From Sequoia sempervirens (lineage: Eukaryota; Streptophyta; Pinopsida; Cupressales; Cupressaceae): a stretch of 64,000 nt of DNA. The stretch covers positions 14,591,747 to 14,655,746 of the forward strand of contig VDFB02000001.1 in the NCBI GenBank assembly GCA_007258455.2, given 5' to 3'. Positions 47,772 to 58,596 of the stretch are shown here, in pieces; the first letter of the stretch is position 1; the number at the start of each line of letters is the position of its first letter. The position numbers and the translations under genes are program-made. Under the pieces are notes generated by a model, which saw nothing but the letters and a program-made list of their open reading frames with translations, was not told the DNA's origin and ran no database searches.

Positions 47772-49278
47772 AGTCCTGTGTTGCTAATCTTTGTTTGGCT
47801 ACCATAGTTGAATCAATAAAGTTATGTGTAGCTCCGCTGTCAACCAAAACTGTGATGTGCTGGCCATATAGGGTTCCTCTAATTCTGAAAAAGTTGAACA
47901 TAGGTGAACCGGATAGAGTACGAAGAGATCCCTTATGTTCAAGCTCCTCATCTGAATTGCTGCTGTCCTCATCTCCTAGTTCATTCTCACTTTCTGATAC
48001 TACCTCAATGAGATGAACTTTTCCCTTCCCCAAGCAACGATGTCCATTCACCCACTTCTTGCAATGGTAGCAAATTCCTTTCTCCCTACACTCCCTACGA
48101 AAATCCTCATCCAACTTATTCTTTTTATTGTCCTTCTTGGAAGTGGACTTCTCCTCTATATCTTCTGAAGGAGGTGTGCTGGAAGAAGTTTTATTCTTTT
48201 GGTTGCTTGAAGATTTGTTCTTTTGATGGCTAGACTCCATGTCTCTAGCTCTAGAAATTGCATCCTGAAGAGAATCTGATTTGAAGGCCTTAATCCAACC
48301 GCGAAGAGGTTCAGACAAACCTTCAATAAAGAGCATCACCAAACGCTGTTCTGAAACATCAGTTACCATAACTGCCAAACGCTGGAATGCTGAGATGTAG
48401 GAGTCTACAGACCCACTTTGTTGAAGCTGTGCTAACTCTCTGAAATGAAGTTCTGGATCCTTCTGATCAAATCTGTCAATGAGTCTTTGTGTGAACTCCA
48501 AGTAAGATGTGATGTTGGCATGCCCCAAAGTGACAAGCCCATGATACCACCACTCATGTGCCTCTCCATCCAAATGCAGGGTGGCATACTTGATAGCTTC
48601 TGTCTCCATCATAGGATTAAGTTGGAAGTATGTATCCAACTTTTGAACCCATGCTCTAGCTGTGCATTTGCTAGAACCATCAAAAGTAGGTATAGTAAGC
48701 TTCCCTACCTTTCACTGCAAATTCTGATTTTGTGCAGCCCGTCCATTGGTTCTAGGTCTATTTCTTGCCTTGAGATTGCAAAAATCTACTAATGTCATAG
48801 CAGCATGGAATTCATCTCACAAAGAATTATATTCTCTCAAATAATCATCATAATTTTCTTCTGGTTCTTGCTGCTCCTGATTTGCAGCAGCTTGTCCTTT
48901 CAAGAATTGAGGCATAAGAGGCCTCAGAGTTGCTCTACTTGCTGCTCTAACATTGCTTTGAGCTATGTCATTGTTGTCTTGCCTTCCGTTATGTCCATTG
49001 GTCCCATTGTTGTTTCCATTGTTTCCATTGTTTCTATTATTCACAAGCTGCCTAAGAATTTGCGATAATTCTTCTCTTGCTTGAGCTGCTTCTGCCCTTC
49101 CTCTAACCAGTTCTTTCATTATTTCTTGTTGTCCTCTTGCAAGGTCACTAAGCATGTGCTGAGTACTGCTTTCTTCCATGAGTTCAAATGGACTTAAACC
49201 CTTCTTTGCCCTGTTATAAAAACTGTCAAGAGTATGTATGATTGGAATGTTTGGAGTCTCCTTACTCATAACCCGCAC
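47686..49278 (-). pseudogene. D gag with zinc knuckle and protease start
   Basis: One minus-strand frame from ATG at 49278: an N-terminal helical region with Asn/Gly repeats, TGA at 48817-48819, a second stop near 48715, and capsid (TEAIKYATLHLDGEAHEWW near 48605). Then DRFDQKDPELHFRELAQLQQ, the Lys/Ser linker, CYHCKKWVNGHRC (near 48074-48034; CX2CX6GHXC-like) and VLVDSGATHNFID (near 47855-47814), with an intact DSG. Both stops are TGA, and the frame is otherwise open. Confidence 0.85.
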
Positions 49279-49296
49279 AGGATGGCAGGAACTTTA

Positions 49297-49309
49297 GCTC
49301 TGATACCAC
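49297..49309 (-). promoter_or_regulatory. D primer-binding site (initiator tRNA-Met)
   Basis: The minus strand reads GTGGTATCAGAGC immediately inside the 5' LTR (which ends CACTTTATA). This is the standard plant site and fixes the element's direction. Confidence 0.9.
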
Positions 49310-50445
49310 TATAAAGTGCCTTGACAAATCTGATATTTTATCCCTGTTTTTTTGCCTTGGAAATTTTGTCAAACACTTTGCTTGCAACACCCAACTTGCT
49401 GATAATAAGCTTCAGATTGCTTTGCTTTCTTTTGTCTTGATGCAATGATGAATAAATGCTTGGAAATCACTTCTAAAATGTCTATGCAAATTTCTGATAT
49501 GAAAGTGCAACTCTTTTTGTGTTTTTAAATGCAAATAGATGAACTACATGAGTTAAATGTGCACCTGGAGCATTCGATGAAGAGATGTGACAAGGTGCAG
49601 ATCAAATAACAATGTGAAACCATGCCTCCATGAAGCCGTCCCTGCTCTGAGAAGATGCCATGAATTACTAAAGATATTGGCTCACAAACAGCTGCAACTT
49701 GAGTCTTTCCTCATCGTATAACCTTCTAAAGAAGTGCGCCCAAGGTCTGATGCAAATACAAAGCCTTGCTGAATTTCTGTGAATTTAATTAACAAAATTG
49801 CCCCTGCTGTGAAGTGCACCAGGCTTTCTTGAAAATCAGAAATTTGTATCTCCTTGTAACTCCAAGATCGTCCCTTGGCAAAGGTAATTTTGGGATGGAT
49901 AACATATAATCAAAAAATGCCTTTAACAAATCGATTTCTTCCTTGACTAGTTCGACCTCACAACTGATAAAAAATGCTTCACCAATCTGCTATCATGAAG
50001 AAAATCGATACTCCTCTTATTCTCAAAATTTGGCTATGAAGCCACTAAATTTTGCACCGATGTGAAAGTCTGAGATAACCTCCACTCCCAACTAGCTAGG
50101 GTTGGTGTCAAACAACCAAAACTAGCAATCTAAGAGAATTTTACTTCTCCAGCTGTGACAAGCATTCAAGCTTTCCAATATTCATAAAATGTAATTGACT
50201 CCAGGATATCTCAAATGCCCTCCAAAAGCCCCTTATAAAGAATTGACAAGAGATTTCAAGAAGCTTCTAGAATAAATTATTATTTTATTCTTTTAAGTGA
50301 CTTTTTAATATTATTTTATTTTTAGTCACTTTTAATATTAAATTAATTAAATATAAGGTTACTTTTTGATATTTTTATTTTTAATAACCTTATAAGTAAT
50401 TAATTTAATATATTCCCTTTATTGCTCCAAATTGGGGACATGACA
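49310..50445 (-). repeat. D 5' LTR
   Basis: 1,136 bp, starting TGTCATGTCCCC at 50445 on the minus strand. Differences from the 3' LTR are mostly single C/T or A/G changes. Its inner end reads TATAAAG where the outer copy reads TGTAAAG. Confidence 0.92.
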
Positions 50446-50450
50446 TTGGG

Positions 50451-50950
50451 CTAACCAATGCGCTGACAACTTTTCAGGCTACCATGAACAGGATCTTCCA
50501 GCCACAGTTGAGGAAGTTTGTACTTGTTTTCTTTGATGACATCTTGGTGTACAGTGGAACATGGGAAGAGCATCTCACTCATCTGGATACAGTATTGGGA
50601 ATTCTGGATAGGGAGTCTTTGTATGCAAAGGAGTCAAAGTGTGAGCTTGGCATGACATAACTGTTATATTTAGGCCACATCATTGGTGCAGAGGGGGTGC
50701 GGATGGATCCTGACAAGATCCGTGCTATCGTAGTTTGGCCGACTCCAGAGAATCTCACTCAGTTGCGCGGATTCTTGGGTCTTTGTGGTTTCTACCACCG
50801 ATTTGTTAACGGTCACTCACGTCATGCAACACCATTCACTGATTTGATGAAGAAAGGTGCTTTTATCTGGACTCCTGAGGCATAGGAGTGCTTTATGAGG
50901 TTCAAACAGATTATGACTACATGTCCTATCCTCGCTTTTCTTGACTTCAC
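50451..50950 (+). pseudogene. C1 reverse transcriptase, C-terminal part
   Basis: It resumes after D with [32 protein letters not shown] (near 50530-50577) has the intact catalytic FDD. LYLGHIIGAEGVRMDPDKI and LRGFLGLCGFYHRFV follow. In-frame stops occur near 50658 and 50883. Confidence 0.9.
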
Positions 50951-51290
50951 AAAGCCGTTTGAGCTTTAGTGTGACACTTCTGGAGAGGGGATTGGAGCTG
51001 TGCTTATGTCAGATAAGCACTCGATTGCATTTGAGAGCCGAAAGCTTAGAGGACCAGAGAGGGGTTATAGTATTTATGGTAAGGAGATGTTGGCCAAATT
51101 TAGACAATATCTCATTGGCAACGAATTTTGTATAAAAACTGACCATAATAGTTTGCGACACTTCTTGGGGCAGCGTGACCTTAATGACCGTCCTTAAAAA
51201 TGGGTCAGTAAACTCTAATCATATGACTTTGATATTACATACTTCAAGGGTACCCTGAATGTTGTCGTTGACGCTTTATCACGCTGACCA
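50951..51290 (+). pseudogene. C1 RNase H
   Basis: CDTSGEGIGAVLM (near 50971-51009), SIAFESRKLRGPERGYSIYGKEMLA (near 51022-51095), FCIKTDHNSLRHFL (near 51127-51168) and VVVDALSR (near 51262-51285) are the RNase H catalytic and connection motifs. Stops at about 50968, 51195 and 51217 break it. Confidence 0.9.
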
Positions 51291-51759
51291 CACTTGAACG
51301 CTATGGGTCAGATTTCAGAGGACTGGAGGCATTTGATAGTGGTGGAGTACACCAAGGACACATGGGCATCAAGAGTTATTGAGGGAACAGTTTAGGACAA
51401 CAGATGTAGAGTTGTAAATGAGCTCATCATTTACAAGGGCAGGGTCTATTTGATTCCAGGGTCAGAGATGAAGAGCATTATACTGTAGACTTTCCATGAT
51501 GTGCCCATTGCAGGACACACGGGGTATTTCAAGACTTATAGGCAGATCAGGGAGAGGTTTACTTGGAAAGGACTTAAGGCAGATGTTCTTCAGTATGTTA
51601 GAGAGTGTCCCGTTTGTCAGCAGAACAAACAGGAGCACACCTACCCGATAGGCCTACTACAACCACTTCCGATCCGTGATAGGAAGTGGGAATGCTTGAA
51701 CATGGACTTCATTACAGGCTTGCCTAAAGCCCAGGGGAGAGATTGTATATATGTAGTTG
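51291..51759 (+). pseudogene. C1 integrase, zinc-binding and core start
   Basis: The HHCC finger is visible: FHDVPIAGHTG (near 51493-51525) and CPVCQQNK (about 51608-51631). It is followed by the catalytic core opening WECLNMDFITGLPKAQGRDCIYVVV, whose D begins the DDE triad. G4 inserted at AGTTG (51755-51759). Confidence 0.9.
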
Positions 51760-53091
51760 TGTTGTGACCTTTTCACACATCGCCCCATTCAAAATGGGGA
51801 CCCCTAATTTTTGCTCCATTCTGGTCTTTTGGCTTTGGTTTCTCTCTCTCTCTCTCTCTGTCTCTTTTCTCTAGTTTGCCTTTCGGGGAATATGTCCTTC
51901 ATTGAGCTTAAACGCGAAATTTTGACTAAGTCTGAAAGTTAGGGTTTCCATCTTTTTGGTCAGTCCGAAGTCAAACAGGGTGAATAAATTGAAATTTGAG
52001 ACTAACGTTGATGTCAGAATGCTTCCAGCAGGTTTTCGCTAAAATTTCATCAGATTCTGACTACTTACTATTTTTAGTAAGTGTGCAATTACAGGCAATC
52101 TTTCAGCATTTTTGAAATTTCGACAGTCACACTACATCCAGAATAGGTCAAGTTGCTCGCGTGCAAAATTTGAGCTGAAAAGGACAACTTTCTATTTTTA
52201 GCAGTTTATCTTCCGGAGCAGATTTCAGGGCTTAGATGAAGAATTTTTCAATGCATGTCTGAGGATTCCTTCTGGGTTTTTAGAGATCTTTGCGATGGTG
52301 TGACATGCGAAGTGAGATAGCGACTTTCAAAGTTCAACCTTCCAGGGCTATTTTTAGGGTTTGCATGTCAGGGTTTTCTTTGTATGTCGGATGATTCCTT
52401 ATGGGTTTTTCGAGAGCTTCACAATGATATGACATGCAAACAGAGATAATCACTCAATCGGGAACTTACTATTTTTAGCAGGTACATCCCAGCAGCTGCC
52501 TCTCAGCACTTCAGAATCATGAGCTGATCGCAATGCAGCCGAAATGAGAACAAACGGAGATCATTTGATGTGCATGTAGAGCAAATTAAGGTTTCTAGCT
52601 TCAGAGCCTAAAAAGAGGGGTAAAAAGTCAGAATTTTCGAAAACCGGTGTAAACCACCGCGATCAGCATCCTTCAAGCTATCTGCTGGTAAAATTTGAAG
52701 ACAAACAGAGCACTTACTATTTATAGTAAGTCAGTTTGGAAACAGGCTAAAAATAGTAAATCAGTCGCATGCACCAGTGTCAGCAGGCAAGTCACGTGGT
52801 GAGGAGCGCCTCATTCGAATTTCAAGTCAATCGGAGTTGTGGAGGTACCAGAAGCAAGCAGTTACTATTTATAGTAAAACACCTCCAAAAATATGCTATT
52901 TTTAGCAAGTCAACTCAAAATGGCAGTGTCAGCAGGGTAATGGAGTCATGAGGATCCAATGTTCAAAATTTCAAATCATTCCGAGCTTCCGAGATTTGAA
53001 AATCAAGAGACTTACTATAAATAGCAAGGCACAGAGAAGCTGACAAAAGTCAAGAAAAATGGCTAAGTCCGAGAAAATCCTCTTGCCTTGG

Positions 53092-54135
53092 TGAAATGCG
53101 CCCACTCCAGCATGAGACAAGAGAAAAAATTTCTAGGGCAAAAGTTCATCCTGCTCCTATGGAAAAATGCGCCCAACTCAAGGTAGTGGCATGCAAAAAT
53201 TTTCTAAGTATGAGTTTCATCCATCACATATACTCAAATGCGCCCAGCAGAAAAGAGGTCAAAGGAGTCAACATGTTTCATCCTTCTCCTAGGCCTAAAT
53301 GCGCCCAAAAGCAGGCATGTAAGGACAAAAACAAAAAAAAGTCAAGGAGTCAACAAGGAAAAAGGCGTTAGAAGTTCATTCATCTACACAAGCAAAATGC
53401 GCCAAAGTTAGAAGCATGCAACAAGAGAGTCAAAGGAAAGTCAAAAATGTTTATCCCTCACACATAGCAAAATGCGCTCACCTTGAAAGCATGACATGCA
53501 AAAAAATTTTCTAAGGCAAGAATTTCGTCCACCTCATATGCCATAATGTGCCCATGATTCAAGGCAAGCTAGGAAAAATTCAAAGTGAAAATTTTCATCC
53601 TTCATGAGGTGTGAAATGCGCCCAAGCATGCTAAGAAGAGGACAAAAGTTGACTTTCTCCTCTCTCCTTTGAATGCGCCTATATGAGGGCATGTAAAGAC
53701 AAAACATCTCCATGCAAAGGTATCCATGCAAAATTAGAAGAAGACAAGGGCATTGAAAGCCATGTAATGACAAAGTCAAGGGTGGCGTTTAAAGTTTATC
53801 CTCCTTCAAGTATGAAATGCGCCCAAGTTAGGGAGGAATTGCTAAAATATTCTAAGTGAGAATTTCATCCTTCCACACATGTGAAATGCGCCCTCACTTC
53901 AACAAGAGAAAGTCAAAGAAGTAAACAAGAATATCCTATTCAAAGTGTGAAATGCGCCTGAGGAGGAGATAAAAATGTGCAAGGCATTGGGAAAATATTT
54001 TCTTCATGGCATACAAGTGTGCTAGGCGTTAAAATTTAAAGTGTCCTCTTCCAACATAATATACGCCTAAGGTAAAGTTGATGAATATTGCTAGACATTG
54101 AAAGTATAAGTCCTCCTACCTATGTTAAATGCGCC
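53092..54135 (+). repeat. AAATGCGCCC array in G4 U3
   Basis: About a dozen copies near 53092, 53166, 53235, 53299, 53397, 53472, 53546 (variant), 53616, 53673, 53815, 53885, 53950 and 54127. Spacing is mostly 55-100 bp, in the same local context as in G2. Confidence 0.85.
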
Positions 54136-54948
54136 ATGCCAGGCAAAGTGAGGATGAAGGCAAATAAAATATGCTCAAGACAATTTTTCCAAGTGAAAAA
54201 ATTTTTTCACCACTGGAAAGATGGATTGAAGAATGAATAAATTTTTTTTAAGGGAAATTTTTTTTCAAAAATGCTAAGTGATTCAAAATTTTTCTAAGGC
54301 ACAAAATGTTCTTCCTTAGAAAAATGCCTAAGTCTGGAGAGGTGATGAAATTTCTCAAGACGTGAGCAAAATTGTCGGAGGATGCCAGCTGCACAAGTTG
54401 CCAAAAACATTTTTAAGTCAGAGCAACCGGATGTTCACAGAGATGAAGAACGGGTTAAATTTCACAAGGAAATAATTTTCTAAGGTTCAAAATTTTAAAA
54501 ATTTAAATGAACCCGTTCGTTGTATACCCATGGATTCATCGCGTTTCAGAGAAAATTTTCTTCTGGGTATTGAAGATCTTCGATGATAAGTTGATTTCCA
54601 TGCCTTCTACACTTCGCCAAGGCCTTCAGGATGGAGATTTTCGATGGGCACTCAAATAATGAATTTCCTAAGTAAAAAATTTGAAAAATTTTCTAAGGCA
54701 AGGAATAAGTGTGTTGTTGAAATAAAGTGCTGTGGCTGATGAATTCGAAGTTGGACGCCTAGATAATTCTTGACCAAATTCCTAATGAATGCATTTTTCT
54801 CGAGCCTGAGTTAGATGAAATATCAGAGTGAAGTGCGGCGGGCAGAATGCAAAATGAGTTGCAAATTTGGCTAAGGCATGAAGAATTTAAGGCAAAAGTT
54901 GGCTAGTGAAAATGATGAACCCTCGAGAGTCAGAACGTGAAAATCCTG

Positions 54949-55010
54949 GTAAGTAAGTTGAATTTATATTATGAAGTGTTCTAATACTCTTCTCCGTGCT
55001 TGTTTTGCAG
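54949..55010 (+). other. Conserved intron-like segment in G4
   Basis: CTG|GTAAGTAAG at 54949 and TTGTTTTGCAG|G ending at 55010; 62 bp, the same length as in G2. The interior is shared (ATTATGAAGTGT.CTAATACTCTTCTCC). Confidence 0.5.
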
Positions 55011-55329
55011 GAGGGACGTCGGGACCAAGCGGTGGTGACTTAAAGTGATGAAGGAAGAAAAGTTGCGAAAAGTGGCTAAGTGTTGAGACTTAGTATAACG
55101 CAAGTGTCAAAGAAGAAGTTGAGGAACAACGTCAAGAAGAAGATCGAGAACAGTGTGAACACGTCTACAAACGGGAATCTTCTATAAGGAAGGTGGACAT
55201 TAATGGCGCATTTATTACCCCACTCTCCTTTGTGGCGGTTTTTAGGGCGAATCTTGTTTAGGGCTGAGGTGGCACAATTTGGGCCATCCAGCCGATTGTA
55301 ATCTGAGCCGTCCGTTGGACTTGGCCATC

Positions 55330-55336
55330 TATAAAA
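55330..55336 (+). promoter_or_regulatory. TATA box of G4
   Basis: TATAAAA followed by GGGGAAGTCCCCCTCATTTG, matching G2 apart from small changes; leader GTAGAAG repeats follow. Confidence 0.75.
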
Positions 55337-56285
55337 GGGGAAGTCCCCCTCATTTGTAACTCATTAGACATTAGAATTAGAAGTAGAAGTAGAGCTTAGA
55401 GAAGGAGTAGAGAGAAATTGATAGAGTAGAAAGTAGAGTAGTTTAGATTGAAAAGGAAGGAAAGTCTTCCTTTTGGATACTTTGTAAGAAGTTGTCATGA
55501 ATGCTTTCATAATAAAATAATTTTCATTGATGGTGATTTCTTCCTTGTTATGAGTAGTTGTTGAGGTTTCTTCGTCCTTCCAATTCACGTAGCATCTTGA
55601 AGTAGCTTAAAGTAAAGTAGATTTCATTTCATGCAAGTACTTAGTAACTGTGGAATGTGGTGCTCGATTTAAACAAGACTTCGCTTGACCATACCACTAG
55701 CGGGCTCGCTGACGGTGGGTTCGCCTTGCGTGGTCAACTGGAACCTTGTGAAACTTAACTTCGATTATGGTTTATATGTTGGCATGCGTCGTTGTGATGG
55801 TGTCTTCATGCTAAATCGTGATCTGAACATCTTGAGTCACTCCTCTGAAGATTGCACTAGTTCCGCGGAAGTTGTCCGAAGTGAGGTAAAACGGAGCTTG
55901 GTTGAAGTCTGTGAGAATTGATCGCCGTATCCCACGCTTTAGACTAGACTAGAACATTCTTATCCCTACACTCATTTAATTTCAGTTCATTTCTGGTTAG
56001 AATTAGGAAACTTGTGCTCACTTGCCAAATCATTCGAATTACATGAAAGCCCTTAGTCCGCTGTCTGTTGTCAGCTATCGAACAATTGTGTAAGTCCCCT
56101 TGAAATACCAGCAAAATCACATCAAGCCAACTGAGACTATTCGCATTAAAGGAACCTTGGAGTTAAATGTATGATCTATCTCGCAATCTTAGCATGCAGG
56201 AAACTTTGTTCAAGAGAGGATAGGGTATCCGTTGGGAAACTTTATTCTGTGTTGGTGTGGTCGCAAAAACCACATCAACAAGTTG

Positions 56286-57110
56286 TAGATCGGTTAACAA
56301 AATATGCCCATTTCTTTCCGATTGCAGCTACATACACGGCTACACAGGTGGCAGAATTGTTTTTCCGAGAGGTGTCAGGTTACATGGGTTACCTCGGAGC
56401 ATAGTTAGCGACCTGGATAGTCGGTTCATGAGTCACTTTTGGCAAGAGATATTCAGACTTTGTGGGACCGAACTCACCCTGAGTACTAGCTACCACTCGT
56501 AGACTGACGGCCAGACTGAGATAGTTAATAAATGGGTGGAAGGTTACCTTAGGAACTACATAGCCGGGCAGCAAAAGGCTTGAGTTAAGTGGATTCACCT
56601 ATGTGAGTATTGCTATAACTCCACTTATCACATGTCGATACAGATGACACCATTCTTGGCGTTATATGGATATGAGGCCCCAAGTTTCCTTGATTTACTC
56701 TGGGCAACAGTAGAGTGCCTAGTGCTGGTGATTTGTTGCAGGAAAGCTAGGACATCATGAAGGCTCTCAAGGAGAATATTGCTAAGGCACAAAATCAGCA
56801 GAAACAGTATGCAGATCAGAGGAGGACTGAGAGATCTTTTGAGGTTGGGGACATGGCATATCTGATGTTGCAGCCATACCGCCAGTCCACACTTAGGAAG
56901 AGTGGTGTTGAAAAACTGAAACCAGGCTACTATGGGCCTTTTTGGGTTGTCAGGCGAGTTGGTGAAGTAGCATATGAGCTAGATCTTCCAGCTGATAGCA
57001 AAGTACACAATGTTTTCCATGTATCACGCCTCAAAAAGGCGTTGGGACATCATGTGACTCCGTCAACAGTGTTGCCACCCCTGGATGATGAGGGGAAGCT
57101 GATTCTTGTG
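56286..57110 (+). pseudogene. C1 integrase core and C-terminal region
   Basis: DRLTKYAHFFPI opens after G4. A frame change near 56385 leads to IVSDLDSRFMSHFWQ (second catalytic Asp, near 56404-56450), LSTSYHS*TDGQTE (the Glu box, with a stop near 56500) and WVEGYLRNY. 56757-57110 is open: DQRRTERSFEVGDMAYLML...YGPFWVVRRVGEVAYELDLP, the GPY/F module, ending HNVFHVSRLKKALG. Confidence 0.88.
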
Positions 57111-57270
57111 CCAGAGGCTATATTGGATTTCAGAGAGAGGCAGTTGCGCAGACAGACTATTAGGGAATACTTGATCAAATGGAAGGATCTACCGGTAGAG
57201 GATGCCACCTGGGAGGGTGAGGAGATCTTGCAGCACCTAGAGTTGAGATTCAATTTTAGGGAGGGCAGAC
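57111..57270 (+). pseudogene. C1 chromodomain
   Basis: After PEAILDFRERQLRRQT, the motif EYLIKWKDLPVEDATWEGEEIL (near 57168-57233) is a chromodomain of the type at the integrase end of plant chromoviruses, which steers integration to heterochromatin. The first aromatic-cage position is not obvious. The frame closes at 57273-57275, inside the LTR start; AGGGAGGGCAGAC before the LTR is the polypurine tract. Confidence 0.85.
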
Positions 57271-58596
57271 TGTAATGTCCCCTCCAAGTTAGTCTTCAGT
57301 CATCAGTGAGGTTAGCCTATCATTCTGACCCTCGTAGGCTAATAAGTTGGATAGAGGGTCTTCTGAGGCTTGTATCGTCTCCAGAGTTCAGTGTTTTCCA
57401 GTCTTGGCTTTCATTTGAGGCTTCCAGGACTTTGTATGCTCTACTTACTATTTATAGTAAGTCAGAAGTTGATAGAGAGGGACCCTTACTATTTTTAGTA
57501 AGGCATGTGGTCGTATGGAGATTCATCAACTTAGCCCCCAATTCAGATGGCGTGATGAGATATTGTGTATTTAAGGAGTTATTAATGTTTATTTGGCTCA
57601 AATAATATTAATAAATTAAAAGGTGATATTATTAAGTTATAACTTAAACTTAATAATTGAGGGTCTAGGCGTCATTAAAAGGGGGCCAATTGAGTAATTA
57701 AATATGGGCGCCTATCCCAAGGTAAAAAGATGAAATATTTAATGATATAAAAGTAATAACATTTAATTGTTATTAAAATTGTGCTTTTTATGGAGAAATC
57801 GACTTCTTGAGAAGAGTATGTATTTTTGCCTTGGGAAAAGAGTTAATTATTATTGAGCATTTGGAGTTGATGAAAAATTGTCTGAGAAGAGGAAGCCAAG
57901 GGTTTTCAATCTTCGAGCCATTGGAGAACGATACATTCTTCAGTGTTGCAGCCATTTGAAGTGGTGAAATATCCATTGAATTTGGCATACAAGAGGACTT
58001 CATTCAGAGGTTCTAATTGTGCAAATTGGTGAGAACTTACAGAGGGTTTTGAGTATAATTTCATTCATGAGATTTAGGGTATTGTGGAGAAGTACTACAA
58101 TTGAGTCTAGATTGCTAGCATAAGATTCAAGAAAGGTATGGCCAGCTTGTAGTCATTTATTGCAGCAAGAGGGGCGATTTGAGAGAAGGGCGATTTGGGG
58201 TTTAAAGGCATCCAAAAAATCCAAATAAATTCATGAAGGGGTGCCCAACTTTGTAGAGCCCAGCCATAACGATTTTGAGGAGAAAAACTTCTTATATGAG
58301 GAGAATCAAAATTCTTACTGAGTTGCTTTTTCGCAGCCATTTCAGATCAGCAATCATTATTCTCCGTTTTCATGGGTATGCTTGTATTTAGTCTTTCTTC
58401 TGGATATTGATCAATAAAATAAAAGTTGAGGAGCTGCAATTTATTCTAGTTATTTGTATTTCTTTTATGCCTTGCATTTTGTTTCAATATATGCAAAAAT
58501 ACAAAAAAAGCAAAAACCCTTGAAAACACAAAAAAATTACATAACAAACAAAACAAAAAAACAAACACCAATAGTTAGAGAAGTTGAGTTCTTACA
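57271..58596 (+). repeat. C1 3' LTR (1,326 bp)
   Basis: It starts TGTAATGTCCCC and ends GTTCTTACA. Stem-loop at 57312-57342; palindromes at 57444-57461 (CTTACTATTTATAGTAAG) and 57485-57502. It is close in length and layout to the C2 LTR at 60761. An A-rich run lies near 58496-58560. Confidence 0.88.

Larger units (their letters stand above)
45826..50445 (-). mobile_element. Gag-protease-only LTR retrotransposon D (4,620 bp), young
   Basis: Complete LTR element on the minus strand: 5' LTR 49310-50445, primer site, gag-protease, polypurine tract, 3' LTR 45826-46961. TTGGG at 45821-45825 and 50446-50450 is a perfect TSD. The two LTRs are each 1,136 bp and differ at about 14 positions by eye. 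The internal region is only about 2.35 kb and holds no RT, RNase H or integrase, so it is non-autonomous, like TR-GAG elements. Confidence 0.93.
51760..56280 (+). mobile_element. Giant solo LTR G4 (4,521 bp)
   Basis: It starts TGTTGTGACC and ends CACATCAACA; TSD AGTTG at 51755-51759 and 56281-56285. Excision joins YVVV to DRLTKYAHFF of the integrase. Layout as in G2: TC microsatellite (51841), palindrome zone (52060-53030), AAATGCGCCC array (53092-54135), 62-bp intron-like segment (54949-55010), TATA at 55330, AATAAA near 55510, U5. Confidence 0.94.
37306..58596 (+). mobile_element. Chromodomain Ty3/gypsy element C1, no 5' LTR, three nested insertions
   Basis: The order gag, protease, RT, RNase H, integrase, chromodomain, polypurine tract and 3' LTR identifies a chromovirus-type Ty3/gypsy retrotransposon. 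G3 (in gag), D (in RT) and G4 (in integrase) split it, and each is delimited by a 5-bp TSD that restores the reading text when removed. The 5' LTR, primer site and gag N-terminus are absent. Stops and frame changes make it inactive. Confidence 0.88.

Noticed and set aside
31810..51862. TC microsatellites near 31812 and 51841 as regulatory GAGA-type sites
   Set aside because: They occupy the same place in G2 and G4 and vary in length as ordinary microsatellites; nothing further supports regulation.
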